DNA of 64,000 bases from Companilactobacillus sp. RD055328 (GCF_022835675.1 NZ_BQUT01000001.1:62001-126000); one strand, 5' to 3'; positions 38,809-53,622 are shown, counted from the first letter of the stretch. The notes: generated by a model from the sequence alone, not told the origin. A program made the numbers and translations.

Positions 38809-39954
38809 CTATTTCTTTTTATTTTCGTTTTTAGACTTATTATCTTCAGATTGTATTCCCTTAGTGGAGTGTGCTGGCTTTGTAAAAATCATTCGACCGG
38901 CATCTGTCTGCAAGGCGCTAGTTACGACAACTTTTAACTCTTCATTAATAAAGAACTTACCATCTTCTACAACCACCATCGTACCGTCTTCAAGATATGC
39001 CACACCTTGTTGACGTTCTGTTCCTGCCTTAATAACGGTAACAGTCATTTCTTCACCTGGAATTACAGTTGGTTTTAACGTACGTGCTAATTCATTAACA
39101 TTTAACACTGGAACTTTTTGGAACTCGCTAACTTTGTTCAAATTGTAATCGTTAGTAACTACAATTCCGTCAATAGTCTTAGCTAGTTTCAACAATTTCA
39201 TATCAACTTCAGGAATAGTATCATAGTCACCTTCATAACTTTCCATATTGATATTCTTATCAGTACGCATGGTATTTAAAATATCTAAACCACGACGTCC
39301 TCGTTCACGCTTTAAGGCATCCGAAGAATCGGAGATTAATTGTAATTCATGCACAACAAAAGTTGGAACCAAAATAGTTCCTTCTAAAAATCCGGTTTTT
39401 GCAATAGCATATATTCTTCCATCAATAATTACTGACGTATCTAGAATCTTATATTGATAGAAATCTTTTTTCTCGACTGGTTTAATAATCTCGTTATCGC
39501 TTTTAGCTTCGTCTTTTTTATTACGACTTTGGAAAATATGAGACCATTCACCAATTCTTCTAGTCCCTACTCGAAAACCTAAGTATCCGAAGAATACCAT
39601 AAGTATAACGGGAATTAGAATACTAAAGATTGGATGATTCATACTGTATAGCGGTATTGAAATAATGTTGGCTAATACTAAGCCGATAATTAATCCGAGA
39701 CTACCAAAAGCAATATATCCTGTACTTAAATCATTCAATCGTCTTTCTGCACGATCAACCAATCTAAGAATATAATTCGTTGATATTAATGAAAGAATAT
39801 AAAAAATTACCGCACCAATCAAAGCATTAACTATGCTTAATCTTAACCATACTTGATTAAACAATCCGAGTTGCATCCAAATGAGTGGTAAAACACCTAC
39901 ACCTACACCAATACCTATCAAAACAGTCAATATTTGAATAACTCTTTTTTTCAT
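38809..39954 (-). CDS. PIN/TRAM-domain membrane protein (YacL family)
   Basis: This 381-residue protein has four N-terminal membrane segments (to about residue 140), a linker, a PIN nuclease-like domain (KILDTSVIIDGRIYAI...GIVVTNDYNLNKV) and a C-terminal TRAM domain. A Lys/Asn-rich tail ends it. The PIN acidic residues are present, so it may be an RNase; the role is unproven. Its place between radA and gltX is conserved. Confidence 0.9.
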   Translation of the reverse strand: MKKRVIQILTVLIGIGVGVGVLPLIWMQLGLFNQVWLRLSIVNALIGAVIFYILSLISTNYILRLVDRAERRLNDLSTGYIAFGSLGLIIGLVLANIISIPLYSMNHPIFSILIPVILMVFFGYLGFRVGTRRIGEWSHIFQSRNKKDEAKSDNEIIKPVEKKDFYQYKILDTSVIIDGRIYAIAKTGFLEGTILVPTFVVHELQLISDSSDALKRERGRRGLDILNTMRTDKNINMESYEGDYDTIPEVDMKLLKLAKTIDGIVVTNDYNLNKVSEFQKVPVLNVNELARTLKPTVIPGEEMTVTVIKAGTERQQGVAYLEDGTMVVVEDGKFFINEELKVVVTSALQTDAGRMIFTKPAHSTKGIQSEDNKSKNENKKK

Positions 39955-39975
39955 GTGTATGCATCCTCCTTTCTA

Positions 39976-41352
39976 TCAAAATATTTTTTTAATTGCTTCT
40001 GCAATAGTACTAACACCAATAATTTCAATTTTAGTATTAGATTGCCATTTATTCAAATTATTCTTTGGTACAAAAATCCTACTAAATCCTAATTTTTCTG
40101 CTTCTGCAACTCTTTGAGCTATACGATCAACGCTTCTAATTTCACCTGTCAGCCCAACTTCACCAACAAAGCAATCAGTAGAAGAAATCCCTTGATTCTT
40201 ATAGCTTGAAACAATCGACATCGCAATAGCTAAATCTACAGCAGGTTCATCAATTCTAACACCACCTGTTGCTTTCAAATAAGCATCTTGATTCTGTAAG
40301 AGAATATTAGCACGTTTTTCTAAAACCGCCATAATTAAGGCAACTTTGTTATTATCTAGCCCTGATGCCGTTCTTTTGGCATTTCCAAAAACAGTCGGAC
40401 TTATCAAAGCTTGTACTTCAACCAAGATTGGTCGTGTTCCTTCCATAGAGACTACAACCGCAGAGCCATTAGCATCTACTAAACGTTCTTCTAAGAACAT
40501 TTCAGAAGGATTGTCTACTTCACGTAAACCCTCTTCTTGCATTTCAAAAACACCAATTTCATTTGTTGAACCAAAACGATTCTTTACTGAACGTAAAATA
40601 CGATATGACTGGTGACTATCACCTTCAAAGTACAAAACAGTATCTACCATATGTTCCAAAACTTTAGGTCCAGCAATCGCTCCACCCTTTGTTACGTGTC
40701 CCACAACAAACACTGTTATTCCTTGTTGTTTAGCAATATTCATCAATTCAGCTGTTACTTCTCGAATTTGTGCCACGCTACCAACAGCAGATGCTAATTC
40801 GGGTTCATCCATTGTTTGAATTGAATCAATGATTAAATAATTAGGCTTAATATCGTTAATAGCATTACGGATTTCTGACATATCTGTCTGTGGGAATACA
40901 TATAAATTATCACCACTGACTTCTAATCGATCTGCACGCATTTTGATTTGAGAAGCACTCTCTTCACCGGAAACATAAAGCACTGTTCCTCCAGTTTGTT
41001 GAAGTTGCCCAGATACTTGTAATAACAATGTTGACTTACCGATACCGGGGTCTCCACCTATTAACACCAACGACCCAGAGACTACACCACCACCTAAAAC
41101 TCGGTTTAATTCTGACATTCCTGTTTTTGTGCGGTCTTCTTCATGAAAAGTAACTTCAGTAATCTTTTCTAGTTGGATTGTTTTTGAACTATCTCGGCGA
41201 CTAGGTGTAGCTTTAGAACTAATACTAGATTCATCTTGAATACGTTCTTCTACTAGTTGATTCCACGCACCACAATTAGGACATCTTCCTAAATACTTGG
41301 GTGAGACATAACCACAATTCTGACATACATATTGAGTTTTTACTTTTGGCAA
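39976..41352 (-). CDS. radA: DNA repair protein RadA
   Basis: This 458-residue protein has a zinc finger ([18 protein letters not shown]), a RecA-like ATPase (Walker [11 protein letters not shown]), the RadA motif [11 protein letters not shown] and a Lon-like C-terminal domain. It drives branch migration in recombination. I start at a TTG at 41352, six or seven bases after AGGAGG, rather than 13 codons upstream inside dut. Confidence 0.94.
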   Translation of the reverse strand: MPKVKTQYVCQNCGYVSPKYLGRCPNCGAWNQLVEERIQDESSISSKATPSRRDSSKTIQLEKITEVTFHEEDRTKTGMSELNRVLGGGVVSGSLVLIGGDPGIGKSTLLLQVSGQLQQTGGTVLYVSGEESASQIKMRADRLEVSGDNLYVFPQTDMSEIRNAINDIKPNYLIIDSIQTMDEPELASAVGSVAQIREVTAELMNIAKQQGITVFVVGHVTKGGAIAGPKVLEHMVDTVLYFEGDSHQSYRILRSVKNRFGSTNEIGVFEMQEEGLREVDNPSEMFLEERLVDANGSAVVVSMEGTRPILVEVQALISPTVFGNAKRTASGLDNNKVALIMAVLEKRANILLQNQDAYLKATGGVRIDEPAVDLAIAMSIVSSYKNQGISSTDCFVGEVGLTGEIRSVDRIAQRVAEAEKLGFSRIFVPKNNLNKWQSNTKIEIIGVSTIAEAIKKIF

Positions 41353-41362
41353 AAGTTGCCTC

Positions 41363-41902
41363 CTATTTACCTGATGATCCGAAGCCACCATCTCTAGTAG
41401 TTACGCCACCATCATCGTCATCTGTCTTTAAGTAAGTCATGAACATCCCTTGTGCAATACGTTCACCTTTTTTTAAGTGAACATCAAAAGGAAAATAATT
41501 AGTTAATTGAACGAAGATTTCGCCTTCGTTTTTTTCATTATCATAATAATCAGCATCAATTATCCCCATAGAGTTAGGCAATACTAATCCTCTTTTTAAT
41601 GGGCCACTTGAACGATTAACAAGCATCAATACTTCATCTTCTTGCATATAAGCTTTCAGTCCTGTTGGTACTAATACTGGCTTCAATTCTTTTTGAGCTT
41701 CTCCTTTTAAGTCGTCTTTTTGAATAAGTGATTGTTGAGCCAAATGAATAAATTGTGCGACTTTTGATTTCCAAATTGAAGGAACCACGAAATCTTGAGC
41801 ACATTCAATATCATATCCTGCCGCAGCTTTTGTTTGACGTTTTGGCAAATTAATATTTTCATTTTTAAACTTTGTTACGACTTCAAATCCTCGTTTTTTC
41901 AT
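41363..41902 (-). CDS. dut: dUTP diphosphatase
   Basis: This 179-residue trimeric dUTPase contains [37 protein letters not shown] in successive motifs and the C-terminal RDGGFGSSG arm. It hydrolyses dUTP to keep uracil out of DNA. It starts the dut-radA-yacL-gltX group. Confidence 0.95.
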   Translation of the reverse strand: MKKRGFEVVTKFKNENINLPKRQTKAAAGYDIECAQDFVVPSIWKSKVAQFIHLAQQSLIQKDDLKGEAQKELKPVLVPTGLKAYMQEDEVLMLVNRSSGPLKRGLVLPNSMGIIDADYYDNEKNEGEIFVQLTNYFPFDVHLKKGERIAQGMFMTYLKTDDDDGGVTTRDGGFGSSGK

Positions 41903-42040
41903 AAACTAATCACTCCTAAGATATATTGAGTAAATCATACCATTTTTCTTATAGTTTTCACTATTTTCAAATGACTTTTTGTACTAATTTGGTTACTATT
42001 GATAGTATGTTATTAATAATTTAGAAAGTAGATTATAAAA

Positions 42041-42364
42041 ATGGAATTTGATTCAAAAAATCATCGCTTTTATATAGAAGATAATAGTGAACTAATTGGC
42101 GAAATTAAATTCACTCCAATCAATGATTCAAAAATTATTAGTATCGATCATACTTTCGTTAAAGAGACTCATCGCAATCAAGGTCTGGCTAGAATTATGC
42201 TTAATCAAATGATTAAGTACGCTACAGATAATGATTTAAAAATCATCCCCATCTGTCCTTACGCTAAAAGTCAATTTGCAAAAGATACAAGTATTCGTGG
42301 TGTCTTAGACACCAACTACTTAAATAACTTAATCTCAAAGGAGAATGATAATGGATCAAAATGA
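42041..42364 (+). CDS. GNAT-like N-acetyltransferase (YjdJ type)
   Basis: This 107-residue short GNAT-fold protein has the acetyl-CoA loop [12 protein letters not shown] and ICPYAKSQF near the end. Relatives carry out an unknown acetyl transfer. The end overlaps the rpiA start by 14 bp, so the two are coupled. It is divergent from dut. Confidence 0.85.
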   Translation: MEFDSKNHRFYIEDNSELIGEIKFTPINDSKIISIDHTFVKETHRNQGLARIMLNQMIKYATDNDLKIIPICPYAKSQFAKDTSIRGVLDTNYLNNLISKENDNGSK

Positions 42365-43037
42365 ACTAAAGAAAGCAGCTGGTATTAGATCAGTTGATTT
42401 TATCAAAGATGGTATGACTGTGGGTCTAGGAACAGGTTCAACTGTTTATTTCATGGTTGAAGAACTTGGACGCCGTGTTAAAGAAGAAGGATTAAACGTT
42501 CAATGTGTTACTACTTCTGATAGAACATGGGATCAAGCTGTTGGTCTTGGTATCAAAATGTTAGACGTTAATGCCGTTAACGATATCGATTTAACAATCG
42601 ATGGTGCTGATGAAATTGATGACAACTACCAAGGAATTAAAGGTGGTGGTGCAGCTCACTTGAAAGAAAAAATCGTTGCACTAAACTCTAAACAAGTTAT
42701 TTGGATTGTTGATCAAAGTAAGATTGTTAATACATTAGGTAAGTTCCCACTACCTACTGAAGTTATTCCTTTTGGTAGCCAAAAAACATTCGACGTTCTT
42801 GAACGCGAAGGATTAAATCCTAAATTCAGAAAAGATGATAATGGTGAATTAGTTCGCACAGATTCAAATAACTTCGTTATTGATTTGTATCTAGAAAAAG
42901 TTGAACATCCCCACCTACTTGCTAACTACCTTGATAGTATTACTGGTGTAGTTGAACATGGTCTATTCTTAGATATGGTAAATACTGTAATTATTGGTAA
43001 CGAAGACGCACCAAAAGTTATTGAAAACGTTCGTTAA
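42351..43037 (+). CDS. rpiA: Ribose-5-phosphate isomerase A
   Basis: This 228-residue enzyme interconverts ribose-5-phosphate and ribulose-5-phosphate. It has [25 protein letters not shown] and [14 protein letters not shown] start at the ATG at 42351, seven bases after AAGGAG; an ATG two codons earlier is too close to that site. Confidence 0.96.
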   Translation: MDQNELKKAAGIRSVDFIKDGMTVGLGTGSTVYFMVEELGRRVKEEGLNVQCVTTSDRTWDQAVGLGIKMLDVNAVNDIDLTIDGADEIDDNYQGIKGGGAAHLKEKIVALNSKQVIWIVDQSKIVNTLGKFPLPTEVIPFGSQKTFDVLEREGLNPKFRKDDNGELVRTDSNNFVIDLYLEKVEHPHLLANYLDSITGVVEHGLFLDMVNTVIIGNEDAPKVIENVR

Positions 43038-43089
43038 TTTATTGCTTCAATAATATGAACTAATTTTAATAAGGAGGAAACAAGTTATT

Positions 43090-44430
43090 ATGACATTTGA
43101 AATTACTAAAGATATTTTAAACAAATTCGATCAAGACCTTAAAAATACACCTGCATCTGATGTAATTAAAAACACAGTTGCAAATAATGGTATCTACAAA
43201 TCAAGTGAGTCTATTGCATCAAAAGTCGCAATGGATCCAACATTCTCAATTGATTTGGATACTGGTGCTGTTTCAGACCAGAAACAATCTGGATTATGTT
43301 GGGTATTTGCAGCCTTGAATACATTACGTCATCCATTACAAGAAGAGTTCAAAATCAAAGGTTTTGAACTATCACAAGGCTACATGTTGTTTTGGGATAA
43401 ACTAGAAAAATCTAACTTCTTCTACGAAAATGTATTAACTACTGCTGGCCTACCAATTGGAGATCGTAAAGTTGATTTCTTGATGACAACTCCTCAACAA
43501 GATGGTGGTCAATGGGACATGGTCTGTGCTTTGATTGAAAAATATGGACTTGTACCAAAGTCTGCAATGCCAGATACCTTCAGTCGTACTAACTCATCTG
43601 AACTAAACGCTATTTTAAACAAAAAACTTAGAAAAGATGCGGTTACATTAAGACAATTAGTTGCTGATGGTGTTTCTGAAACTGAAATTAATGACATTAA
43701 AGAATCGATGTTGAGTGAAGTTTATCGTATCTTGGTTTATACAGTTGGAACTCCTCCAACAGAATTTGATTGGTCATATCGTGATGATGACAAGAACTTC
43801 CATCAAGATAAGAACATCACTCCACAAGACTTCTTTAAAAAATACATTAATTGGGACTTGTCAGAATATGTATCAATCATTAACTCACCTACTGACGACA
43901 AGCCATACAACCATTTATATACAGTTGAAATGCTTGGTAATGTTGTTGGTGGACGTGAAGTTCGTCATTTAAACCTTGATATTGATACTTTTAAATCACT
44001 TGCAGTAAAACAACTAGAAGCTGGCGAATCTGTTTGGTTTGGTAGTGATGTTGGTCAAAGCTCAGACCGTAAAATCGGTATTATGGATACTGATATTTAT
44101 GATATCGAAGGATTACTAAATACTGATTTATCAATGACCAAAGCCCAACGTTTAGATTATGCTGAAAGCCTTATGACTCATGCCATGGTTCTTACCGGTG
44201 TGAATATAGAAGACGGCAAGTCAACTAAATGGAAAGTAGAAAATTCTTGGGGTGAAAAAGTCGGTACCAAAGGTTACTTTGTAATGAGTGATAGTTGGTT
44301 AGACGAATTCACTTATCAAATTGTAATCAACAAGAAGTATCTTCCTGAAAATTTAAAATCTATTATTGAAAAAGAAAATGATAATCCAACAATATTAGCT
44401 CCTTGGGATCCAATGGGGGCATTAGCCTAA
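43090..44430 (+). CDS. pepC: Aminopeptidase C (bleomycin hydrolase family)
   Basis: This 446-residue papain-family peptidase has the catalytic Cys in QKQSGLCWVFAALN, His in MTHAMVLTGVN and Asn in VENSWGEK. PepC is a cytoplasmic hexameric enzyme that helps lactic acid bacteria use milk or plant peptides. A strong AGGAGG lies a rather long 12 bases before the ATG. Confidence 0.96.
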   Translation: MTFEITKDILNKFDQDLKNTPASDVIKNTVANNGIYKSSESIASKVAMDPTFSIDLDTGAVSDQKQSGLCWVFAALNTLRHPLQEEFKIKGFELSQGYMLFWDKLEKSNFFYENVLTTAGLPIGDRKVDFLMTTPQQDGGQWDMVCALIEKYGLVPKSAMPDTFSRTNSSELNAILNKKLRKDAVTLRQLVADGVSETEINDIKESMLSEVYRILVYTVGTPPTEFDWSYRDDDKNFHQDKNITPQDFFKKYINWDLSEYVSIINSPTDDKPYNHLYTVEMLGNVVGGREVRHLNLDIDTFKSLAVKQLEAGESVWFGSDVGQSSDRKIGIMDTDIYDIEGLLNTDLSMTKAQRLDYAESLMTHAMVLTGVNIEDGKSTKWKVENSWGEKVGTKGYFVMSDSWLDEFTYQIVINKKYLPENLKSIIEKENDNPTILAPWDPMGALA

Positions 44431-44456
44431 AAAGACCTATTAAAAGGTCTTTTTTC
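44428..44456 (+). terminator. pepC terminator
   Basis: The stem AAAAGACCT/AGGTCTTTT with a T run lies directly after the stop. Confidence 0.85.
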
Positions 44457-44519
44457 ATATGTTAAACAATTTTAAAATGTTATAATCATTTATAATTTCA
44501 AAGAATTAAGGAAAAGGAA

Positions 44520-46634
44520 ATGTCATTAGAAGAAAAAAGAAATTTAACTTTAGATGAAAAAATGAAGATGAAAAAGAAGCTTAGAAATAAACTAAGCTTC
44601 GCCGGAGTATTAATTGCTCTTGGTGTCGTGTATGGAGATATTGGTACTTCCCCACTTTATGTTATGAAGACAATCATTGAACAAAATGGTGGACTAAATA
44701 CTATATCAACTGATTTTATTTTAGGAATTGTTTCATTAATTTTTTGGACGTTAACAATTGTTACATCTGTTAAATATGTAATAATTGCTCTTCGAGCAGA
44801 TAATAATGGCGAAGGTGGTATTTTCGCCCTTTACACTTTGGTTCGTAAACGTGGTAAATGGTTGATTATCCCTGCCATGATTGGTGGTGCAACGTTCTTA
44901 GCTGATGGAATGATGACTCCTGCTGTTACTGTTACTACAGCGATTGAAGAGTTAAAAGGAATGGAAATATTCCATAGAGTTCCGATTACTAGTCAAAATC
45001 AAGTTATTATCATTACAGTATTAATCTTATCGTTCTTATTCTTTATTCAAAAATTCGGAACTGAATTAATCGGTAAAGCTTTTGGACCAATCATGATGTT
45101 TTGGTTCGGGTTCTTAGGATTAATGGGACTTTATAACTTATCATTCGACTGGACATTCCTTCGTGCCTTAAATCCCTACTACGCTATCAAACTATTAATG
45201 AGTCCACAAAACATTCATGGACTATTCATTCTTGGTAGTATCTTCTTGGCAACAACTGGTGCCGAAGCTCTATATTCAGATATGGGACATGTCGGTCGTG
45301 GTAACATTTATGGTAGTTGGCCATTTGTTAAGGTTATGCTTTTACTTAACTACTTAGGACAAGCAGTTTGGATTGAAAGATTTAGAAATGATGCAAGTTT
45401 TCAAGCTATGTCAGGTATGAATCCTTTCTTCCAATCAATACCTGAACCTTTAAGAATTGCAGCTGTCTTATTAGCTACCGCAGCAGCTATCATTGCTTCT
45501 CAAGCCTTGATTTCCGGATCATATACTTTGGTTTCCGAAGCTACTAAACTTAAAATCTTCCCTCGTTTGAAGACTTTTTATCCTACAAACTTCAAAGGAC
45601 AACTATATATACCAACTGTTAACAATATCCTTTGGATTGCTTGTATTTTTATTGTTTTCTTCTTCAAAACATCAGCTCGTATGTCTGGCGTTTATGGTTT
45701 AGAAATTACAATTACAATGTTAATGACAACCATTCTTTTATACCAATGGTTACTTTCAAGAAAGAGTTTGAGCAAGATTATTTCAACTCTTATAGTTTCG
45801 TTCTTCTTCTTTATTGAAATCATATTCTTCATTACTAATAGTACTAAGTTTATGAATGGTGCTTATATCACAATGTCAATTGCCTTTGTCTTGATTTGTA
45901 TCATGTTCATTTGGCTATATGGTGATTACTTAAAAGATAACAATTCATTTAGACGTCATTATGTATCATTACTTGCTTTTAAAAAGCAACTTCATGACTT
46001 ACAAGAAGATGATACTATGCCACTTTATACGGAAAATCTTGTTTACTTAACTAAGGTTCGTGATGGTTACAAAGTTCGCAAGAATATTATCTATTCGATT
46101 CTTGATAAGAGACCTAAGCGTGCTCGTATCTATTGGTTTGTTACTGTAAATGTTACCGATGAACCTTATACATCCGCTTACAGTGTAGAAACCTTTGGCA
46201 CTGATTATATGGTTAATGTTCAACTATACCTTGGATTTAGAATCGATCAAAAAGTTAATGTCTTCTTAAGACAAATTGTTAACGATATGATGATCAATGG
46301 TGAGTTGAAACCTCAACCACAAAGGTATACTACAATTCCTGATCGTCAGGTTGGTGACTTCTCATTCGTACTTATTAAAGAAGTATTATCTCCTGAAACT
46401 CAAGAGAACTGGTTCAACAAGTTTGTTGTTGGTACTAGATTGAAACTTCAAAAATTCATCTCACCAGCTAACTGGTTTGGACTTTCATACAGTGATGTTG
46501 TCGAAGAACGTGTGCCATTAACAATCGGTCGTCTCCCTGTTGAACGCTTCAAATTAACACGTGTTGATAAGACAGAAGCTGATGATTTAGAAATTGAAAA
46601 AGAAATAGACATCAATGATGATGACAACGAATAA
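44520..46634 (+). CDS. kup: Potassium uptake protein, KUP family
   Basis: This 704-residue membrane protein has about 12 membrane segments (residues about 25-460) and a long cytoplasmic C-terminal domain. The motif GVVYGDIGTSPLYVMK is diagnostic. It imports K+ with H+. It is monocistronic, with terminators on both sides. c-di-AMP often controls KUP proteins, but I see no riboswitch here. Confidence 0.95.
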   Translation: MSLEEKRNLTLDEKMKMKKKLRNKLSFAGVLIALGVVYGDIGTSPLYVMKTIIEQNGGLNTISTDFILGIVSLIFWTLTIVTSVKYVIIALRADNNGEGGIFALYTLVRKRGKWLIIPAMIGGATFLADGMMTPAVTVTTAIEELKGMEIFHRVPITSQNQVIIITVLILSFLFFIQKFGTELIGKAFGPIMMFWFGFLGLMGLYNLSFDWTFLRALNPYYAIKLLMSPQNIHGLFILGSIFLATTGAEALYSDMGHVGRGNIYGSWPFVKVMLLLNYLGQAVWIERFRNDASFQAMSGMNPFFQSIPEPLRIAAVLLATAAAIIASQALISGSYTLVSEATKLKIFPRLKTFYPTNFKGQLYIPTVNNILWIACIFIVFFFKTSARMSGVYGLEITITMLMTTILLYQWLLSRKSLSKIISTLIVSFFFFIEIIFFITNSTKFMNGAYITMSIAFVLICIMFIWLYGDYLKDNNSFRRHYVSLLAFKKQLHDLQEDDTMPLYTENLVYLTKVRDGYKVRKNIIYSILDKRPKRARIYWFVTVNVTDEPYTSAYSVETFGTDYMVNVQLYLGFRIDQKVNVFLRQIVNDMMINGELKPQPQRYTTIPDRQVGDFSFVLIKEVLSPETQENWFNKFVVGTRLKLQKFISPANWFGLSYSDVVEERVPLTIGRLPVERFKLTRVDKTEADDLEIEKEIDINDDDNE

Positions 46635-46665
46635 AAAAGACTAGCCGAATGGCTAGCCTTTTTTA
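46634..46665. terminator. Bidirectional terminator, kup / gpmA
   Basis: The stem AAAGACTAGCC/GGCTAGCCTTT lies between A and T runs in the convergent gap. Confidence 0.8.
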
Positions 46666-47327
46666 TTGCACAAATTTAAATGTTCATCGAATTTATAAAT
46701 TACTGGAGCTGCATTATCTATCTCAACTCCGTCAATATCAGTATCAGAAATCTCTTCTATATATTTAACTAAAGCACGAATAGTACTACCATGTGCCACA
46801 ATCATTTGATTCTTTCCTTCTAATAACCTTGGTACTACTTTATCCAAATAGTAAGGAATTACTCGATTGGTTGCATCTTTTAGACTTTCACTCGTTGGCA
46901 TAGAACGTGGATTTAAATATTTATAACGACCTGTTGTCAAATCGGCTTGTTTCAATTCTGGTGGACGAGCATCATAACTACGTCTCCAAATAGCCACTTG
47001 TTTCTTACCATAGGTTATTCGCGTATCATCTTTATTCAATCCTCGTAATGCCCCATAATGACGTTCATTTAATCGCCAATTTTTTGCTAATGGCTTATAT
47101 AAATCATCTAATTGTTCTTGAATTAAATATGTAGTCTTAATTGCCCTTGAGAGCACTGATGTGTGATAACCATCTATTGAGTCATGGTATTCATCTTTCA
47201 ACTTTAAACCGGCTTGTATTGCCTGATTTTCACCTTCAACAGTTAAAGGGCTATCAGTCCATCCAGTATAAATATTTTCTTCATTTGCCTTACTTTGACC
47301 ATGTCGTACTAAAATTAACGAAACCAT
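46653..47327 (-). CDS. gpmA: 2,3-bisphosphoglycerate-dependent phosphoglycerate mutase
   Basis: This 224-residue protein begins MVSLILVRHGQSKANEEN, with catalytic His9. Further motifs are YTGWTDSPLT, LNERHYGALRG and the second His in IVAHGSTIRAL. It interconverts 3- and 2-phosphoglycerate. Many lactobacilli have several copies, so this may be a paralogue. Confidence 0.92.
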   Translation of the reverse strand: MVSLILVRHGQSKANEENIYTGWTDSPLTVEGENQAIQAGLKLKDEYHDSIDGYHTSVLSRAIKTTYLIQEQLDDLYKPLAKNWRLNERHYGALRGLNKDDTRITYGKKQVAIWRRSYDARPPELKQADLTTGRYKYLNPRSMPTSESLKDATNRVIPYYLDKVVPRLLEGKNQMIVAHGSTIRALVKYIEEISDTDIDGVEIDNAAPVIYKFDEHLNLCNKKG

Positions 47328-47384
47328 ATCATCACATACCTAATTAAATTATTTTAAGTAATTTTACCATTTTTAACGTATTAA

Positions 47385-47421
47385 AAAGACCAATTGGAAT
47401 AAATTCCTCATGGCCTTTTTT
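47385..47421 (-). terminator. Terminator after the CDF transporter gene
   Basis: The minus-strand hairpin between AAAAAGGCCA and TGGTCTTTTT is imperfect and followed by a T-rich stretch. Confidence 0.55.
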
Positions 47422-47425
47422 ATAT

Positions 47426-48307
47426 CTATTTAATCATTGGTTCTTCTATACCCAACTTACACTCACATTGTAATGTTACATGGCTGATATTGAATCTCTC
47501 TTTTAAAAGTTTTCCAACTTCATCATAAAGATCTTCAGTATCAATAACCTTACGCGTGCCAGCTACGTTAATATGCGCATCAAAGATAATTGTATTCTCA
47601 TCAATCATCCATAAATGTCCATGATGCACATTAATGATTCCTGGAACTTCCATGATAGTTTGTTTAACATCTTCAAGGTCAATATCAGGTCCAGCTTCCA
47701 TCAAAATATTAACCGTTTCTTTCACCACTCCATATGACTCACGCATAATCCACAAAGCGACAATAATTGTAATAAGAGGATCAACCCAATACCAATTAAA
47801 TACTTGCACAAAGATTGCAGCTAATACAACTCCAACAGAAGAAACTGTATCTGACAACATGTGTAACATCGTTGCTTTAATGTTCAAATTATTTTTAGAA
47901 TCTTTTAGTAAAATCCACATTGATACACCATTAGCAACTAATCCGATTATAGCTACAATCATCATCAAAGAACCATTAATCTCACTTGGTTGACTAATTC
48001 TCTTAACACTTTCAATCACAAGAAGAATCGTGATAGCAATTAGCACACTTGAGTTAATAAATGCGGCTAAAATTTCTGCACGCTTGTACCCAAAAGTCTT
48101 ATTAGAATTACTTTTTTTATTACCAATAACATGCGCTATATAAGAAATCACTATTGAAATGGTATCTTGAAGATTATGTACTGCATCTGATAACAAACTT
48201 AAAGAACCTGAAACAAGTCCACCTACAAATTCCATAATTGTAATTAAGGCATTCAAAATTGTTACAAAGAAAAACTTCTTACCTGTAGCATCATTATGAT
48301 GGTCCAC
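47426..48307 (-). CDS. Cation diffusion facilitator metal exporter (CzcD-like)
   Basis: This 293-residue protein has six membrane segments (about residues 10-205) with metal-site motifs SDAVHNLQD and LHMLSDTVSS. A cytoplasmic C-terminal domain follows. It exports Zn2+ and perhaps Cd2+ or Co2+ in exchange for H+ or K+. The short His-containing N terminus (MDHHND) fits zinc. No metal regulator gene lies next to it. Confidence 0.9.
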   Translation of the reverse strand: MDHHNDATGKKFFFVTILNALITIMEFVGGLVSGSLSLLSDAVHNLQDTISIVISYIAHVIGNKKSNSNKTFGYKRAEILAAFINSSVLIAITILLVIESVKRISQPSEINGSLMMIVAIIGLVANGVSMWILLKDSKNNLNIKATMLHMLSDTVSSVGVVLAAIFVQVFNWYWVDPLITIIVALWIMRESYGVVKETVNILMEAGPDIDLEDVKQTIMEVPGIINVHHGHLWMIDENTIIFDAHINVAGTRKVIDTEDLYDEVGKLLKERFNISHVTLQCECKLGIEEPMIK

Positions 48308-48341
48308 TTTTTTATCCTCCTTTTTTCATTATTGTAACAAA

Positions 48342-48377
48342 TAAAAAGCAGATAGACTATTGTCTATCTGCTTTTGG
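48342..48377 (-). terminator. Terminator after the 68-residue ORF
   Basis: The stem AAAAGCAGATAGAC/GTCTATCTGCTTTT is long and perfect. Confidence 0.85.
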
Positions 48378-48584
48378 TTAATGTGTTGCTTTGGTTTCTA
48401 TTTTTAATGACTGACGAACGTCCATAGAATTTGAGTATGAGCGGAAAATATAGTGTTTCATACCTTCCTTAGCTTCACGACGCGAAACATTGTGACAAAC
48501 TCTCTTCTTAGTAATCTTCTGACCAGAATTATCCTTAAACACACAAGTCACTTCATAATCCTTCGCACGATCAAACAAGAACAT
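48378..48584 (-). CDS. Hypothetical 68-residue protein
   Basis: I do not recognise this gene. It has a good AGGAGG site eight bases before the ATG at 48584 and its own perfect terminator, so it is probably real. The product starts MFLFDRAKDYEVTCVF, carries two cysteines and is rich in Lys and Arg (about 14 of 68). It has no membrane segment or signal peptide. The alternating pattern suggests a small beta-rich basic protein. Confidence 0.6.
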   Translation of the reverse strand: MFLFDRAKDYEVTCVFKDNSGQKITKKRVCHNVSRREAKEGMKHYIFRSYSNSMDVRQSLKIETKATH

Positions 48585-48685
48585 ACCCAAATCCTCCTAA
48601 AGTTTTGCATAACTAATTATGCGACTAGATAGTTATACCACGATGAATTATAGATATCAATAGCTTTGCTTAAACTTTTTTTGCA

Positions 48686-48716
48686 AAGAAAAAAAGAGCC
48701 TGATTAACGGCTCTTC
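48686..48716 (-). terminator. Terminator overlapping the DUF956 gene end
   Basis: The stem AAGAGCC/GGCTCTT followed by a long T run on the minus strand. Confidence 0.75.
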
Positions 48717-49081
48717 TTAGTAAATATTCCTTTAAATCCACGTTTAATAGTGTCCCAAAAAGATAGAGATTTCACAATATTTTCAGGTCCAACGTAGACC
48801 CTAATTGCTCGTAAAGTCTTTTTCGAATCTTTTGATGAGAAAGTAAACATCCCATTCTTTTTTGTTTTAATTGCAAATCGGGGAATAAATTTATTAAATA
48901 CAACTGACACAATTACTTGGTCAACTTCATTCCAAGGTATTTGAATAAAATCATTAATGTTACGATCACTAAAATACTCAAATCCCTTATCACCAATCAT
49001 GATTTTGCCATAACTGGTCATTCCTAAAAATGAAGTAGCCTTAATCGTTAGATCAGCCTTGGTATTAATTGAACTAATCAT
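48704..49081 (-). CDS. DUF956 family protein (ManO-like)
   Basis: This 125-residue protein has the DUF956 style (MISSINTKADLTIKATSFLG, FIQIPWNEVDQVIVSV, FTFSSKDSKKTLRAIR). The family usually sits as manO, the last gene of mannose PTS operons, with a regulatory role that is not well defined. Here it stands alone, about 4.6 kb beyond manN with the beta-glucoside operon between. Likely cytoplasmic. I leave out a symbol because it is not in the man operon. Confidence 0.85.
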   Translation of the reverse strand: MISSINTKADLTIKATSFLGMTSYGKIMIGDKGFEYFSDRNINDFIQIPWNEVDQVIVSVVFNKFIPRFAIKTKKNGMFTFSSKDSKKTLRAIRVYVGPENIVKSLSFWDTIKRGFKGIFTKKSR

Positions 49082-49126
49082 TTACTTTACCTACTAACTA
49101 AATTAATTTCTTACTTAAATTTTACC

Positions 49127-49157
49127 ATAAAAAAAGCCTCTAAAAAGGCTTTTCATA
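49127..49157 (-). terminator. bglA terminator
   Basis: The stem AAAAGCCTC/AAGGCTTTT with a T run on the minus strand ends the bgl operon. Confidence 0.7.
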
Positions 49158-49165
49158 TCTCTTAT

Positions 49166-50611
<1,446 letters not shown>

Positions 50612-50617
50612 TTAGTT

Positions 50618-53513
<2,896 letters not shown>

Positions 53514-53546
53514 TTTTTAGATTAGCCTCCTTTCAGTCAAACAAAA

Positions 53547-53595
53547 AACCTACCAATTGGTATACAAATAATATTGCACAACTAATTAGTAGGTT
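53547..53595 (-). terminator. LicT-controlled terminator before licT
   Basis: The minus-strand stem AACCTACTAATT...AATTGGTAGGTT with a T run overlaps the RAT at 53591-53622. Confidence 0.85.
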
Positions 53596-53622
53596 CATGC
53601 CTGATCGAATCAGTAACACACT
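53591..53622 (-). promoter_or_regulatory. RAT antiterminator site before licT
   Basis: The minus-strand bases GTGTGTTACTGATTCGATCA, continuing GGCATGAACCT, closely match the BglG/LicT target. A second copy of the switch lies before bglP. Confidence 0.9.
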
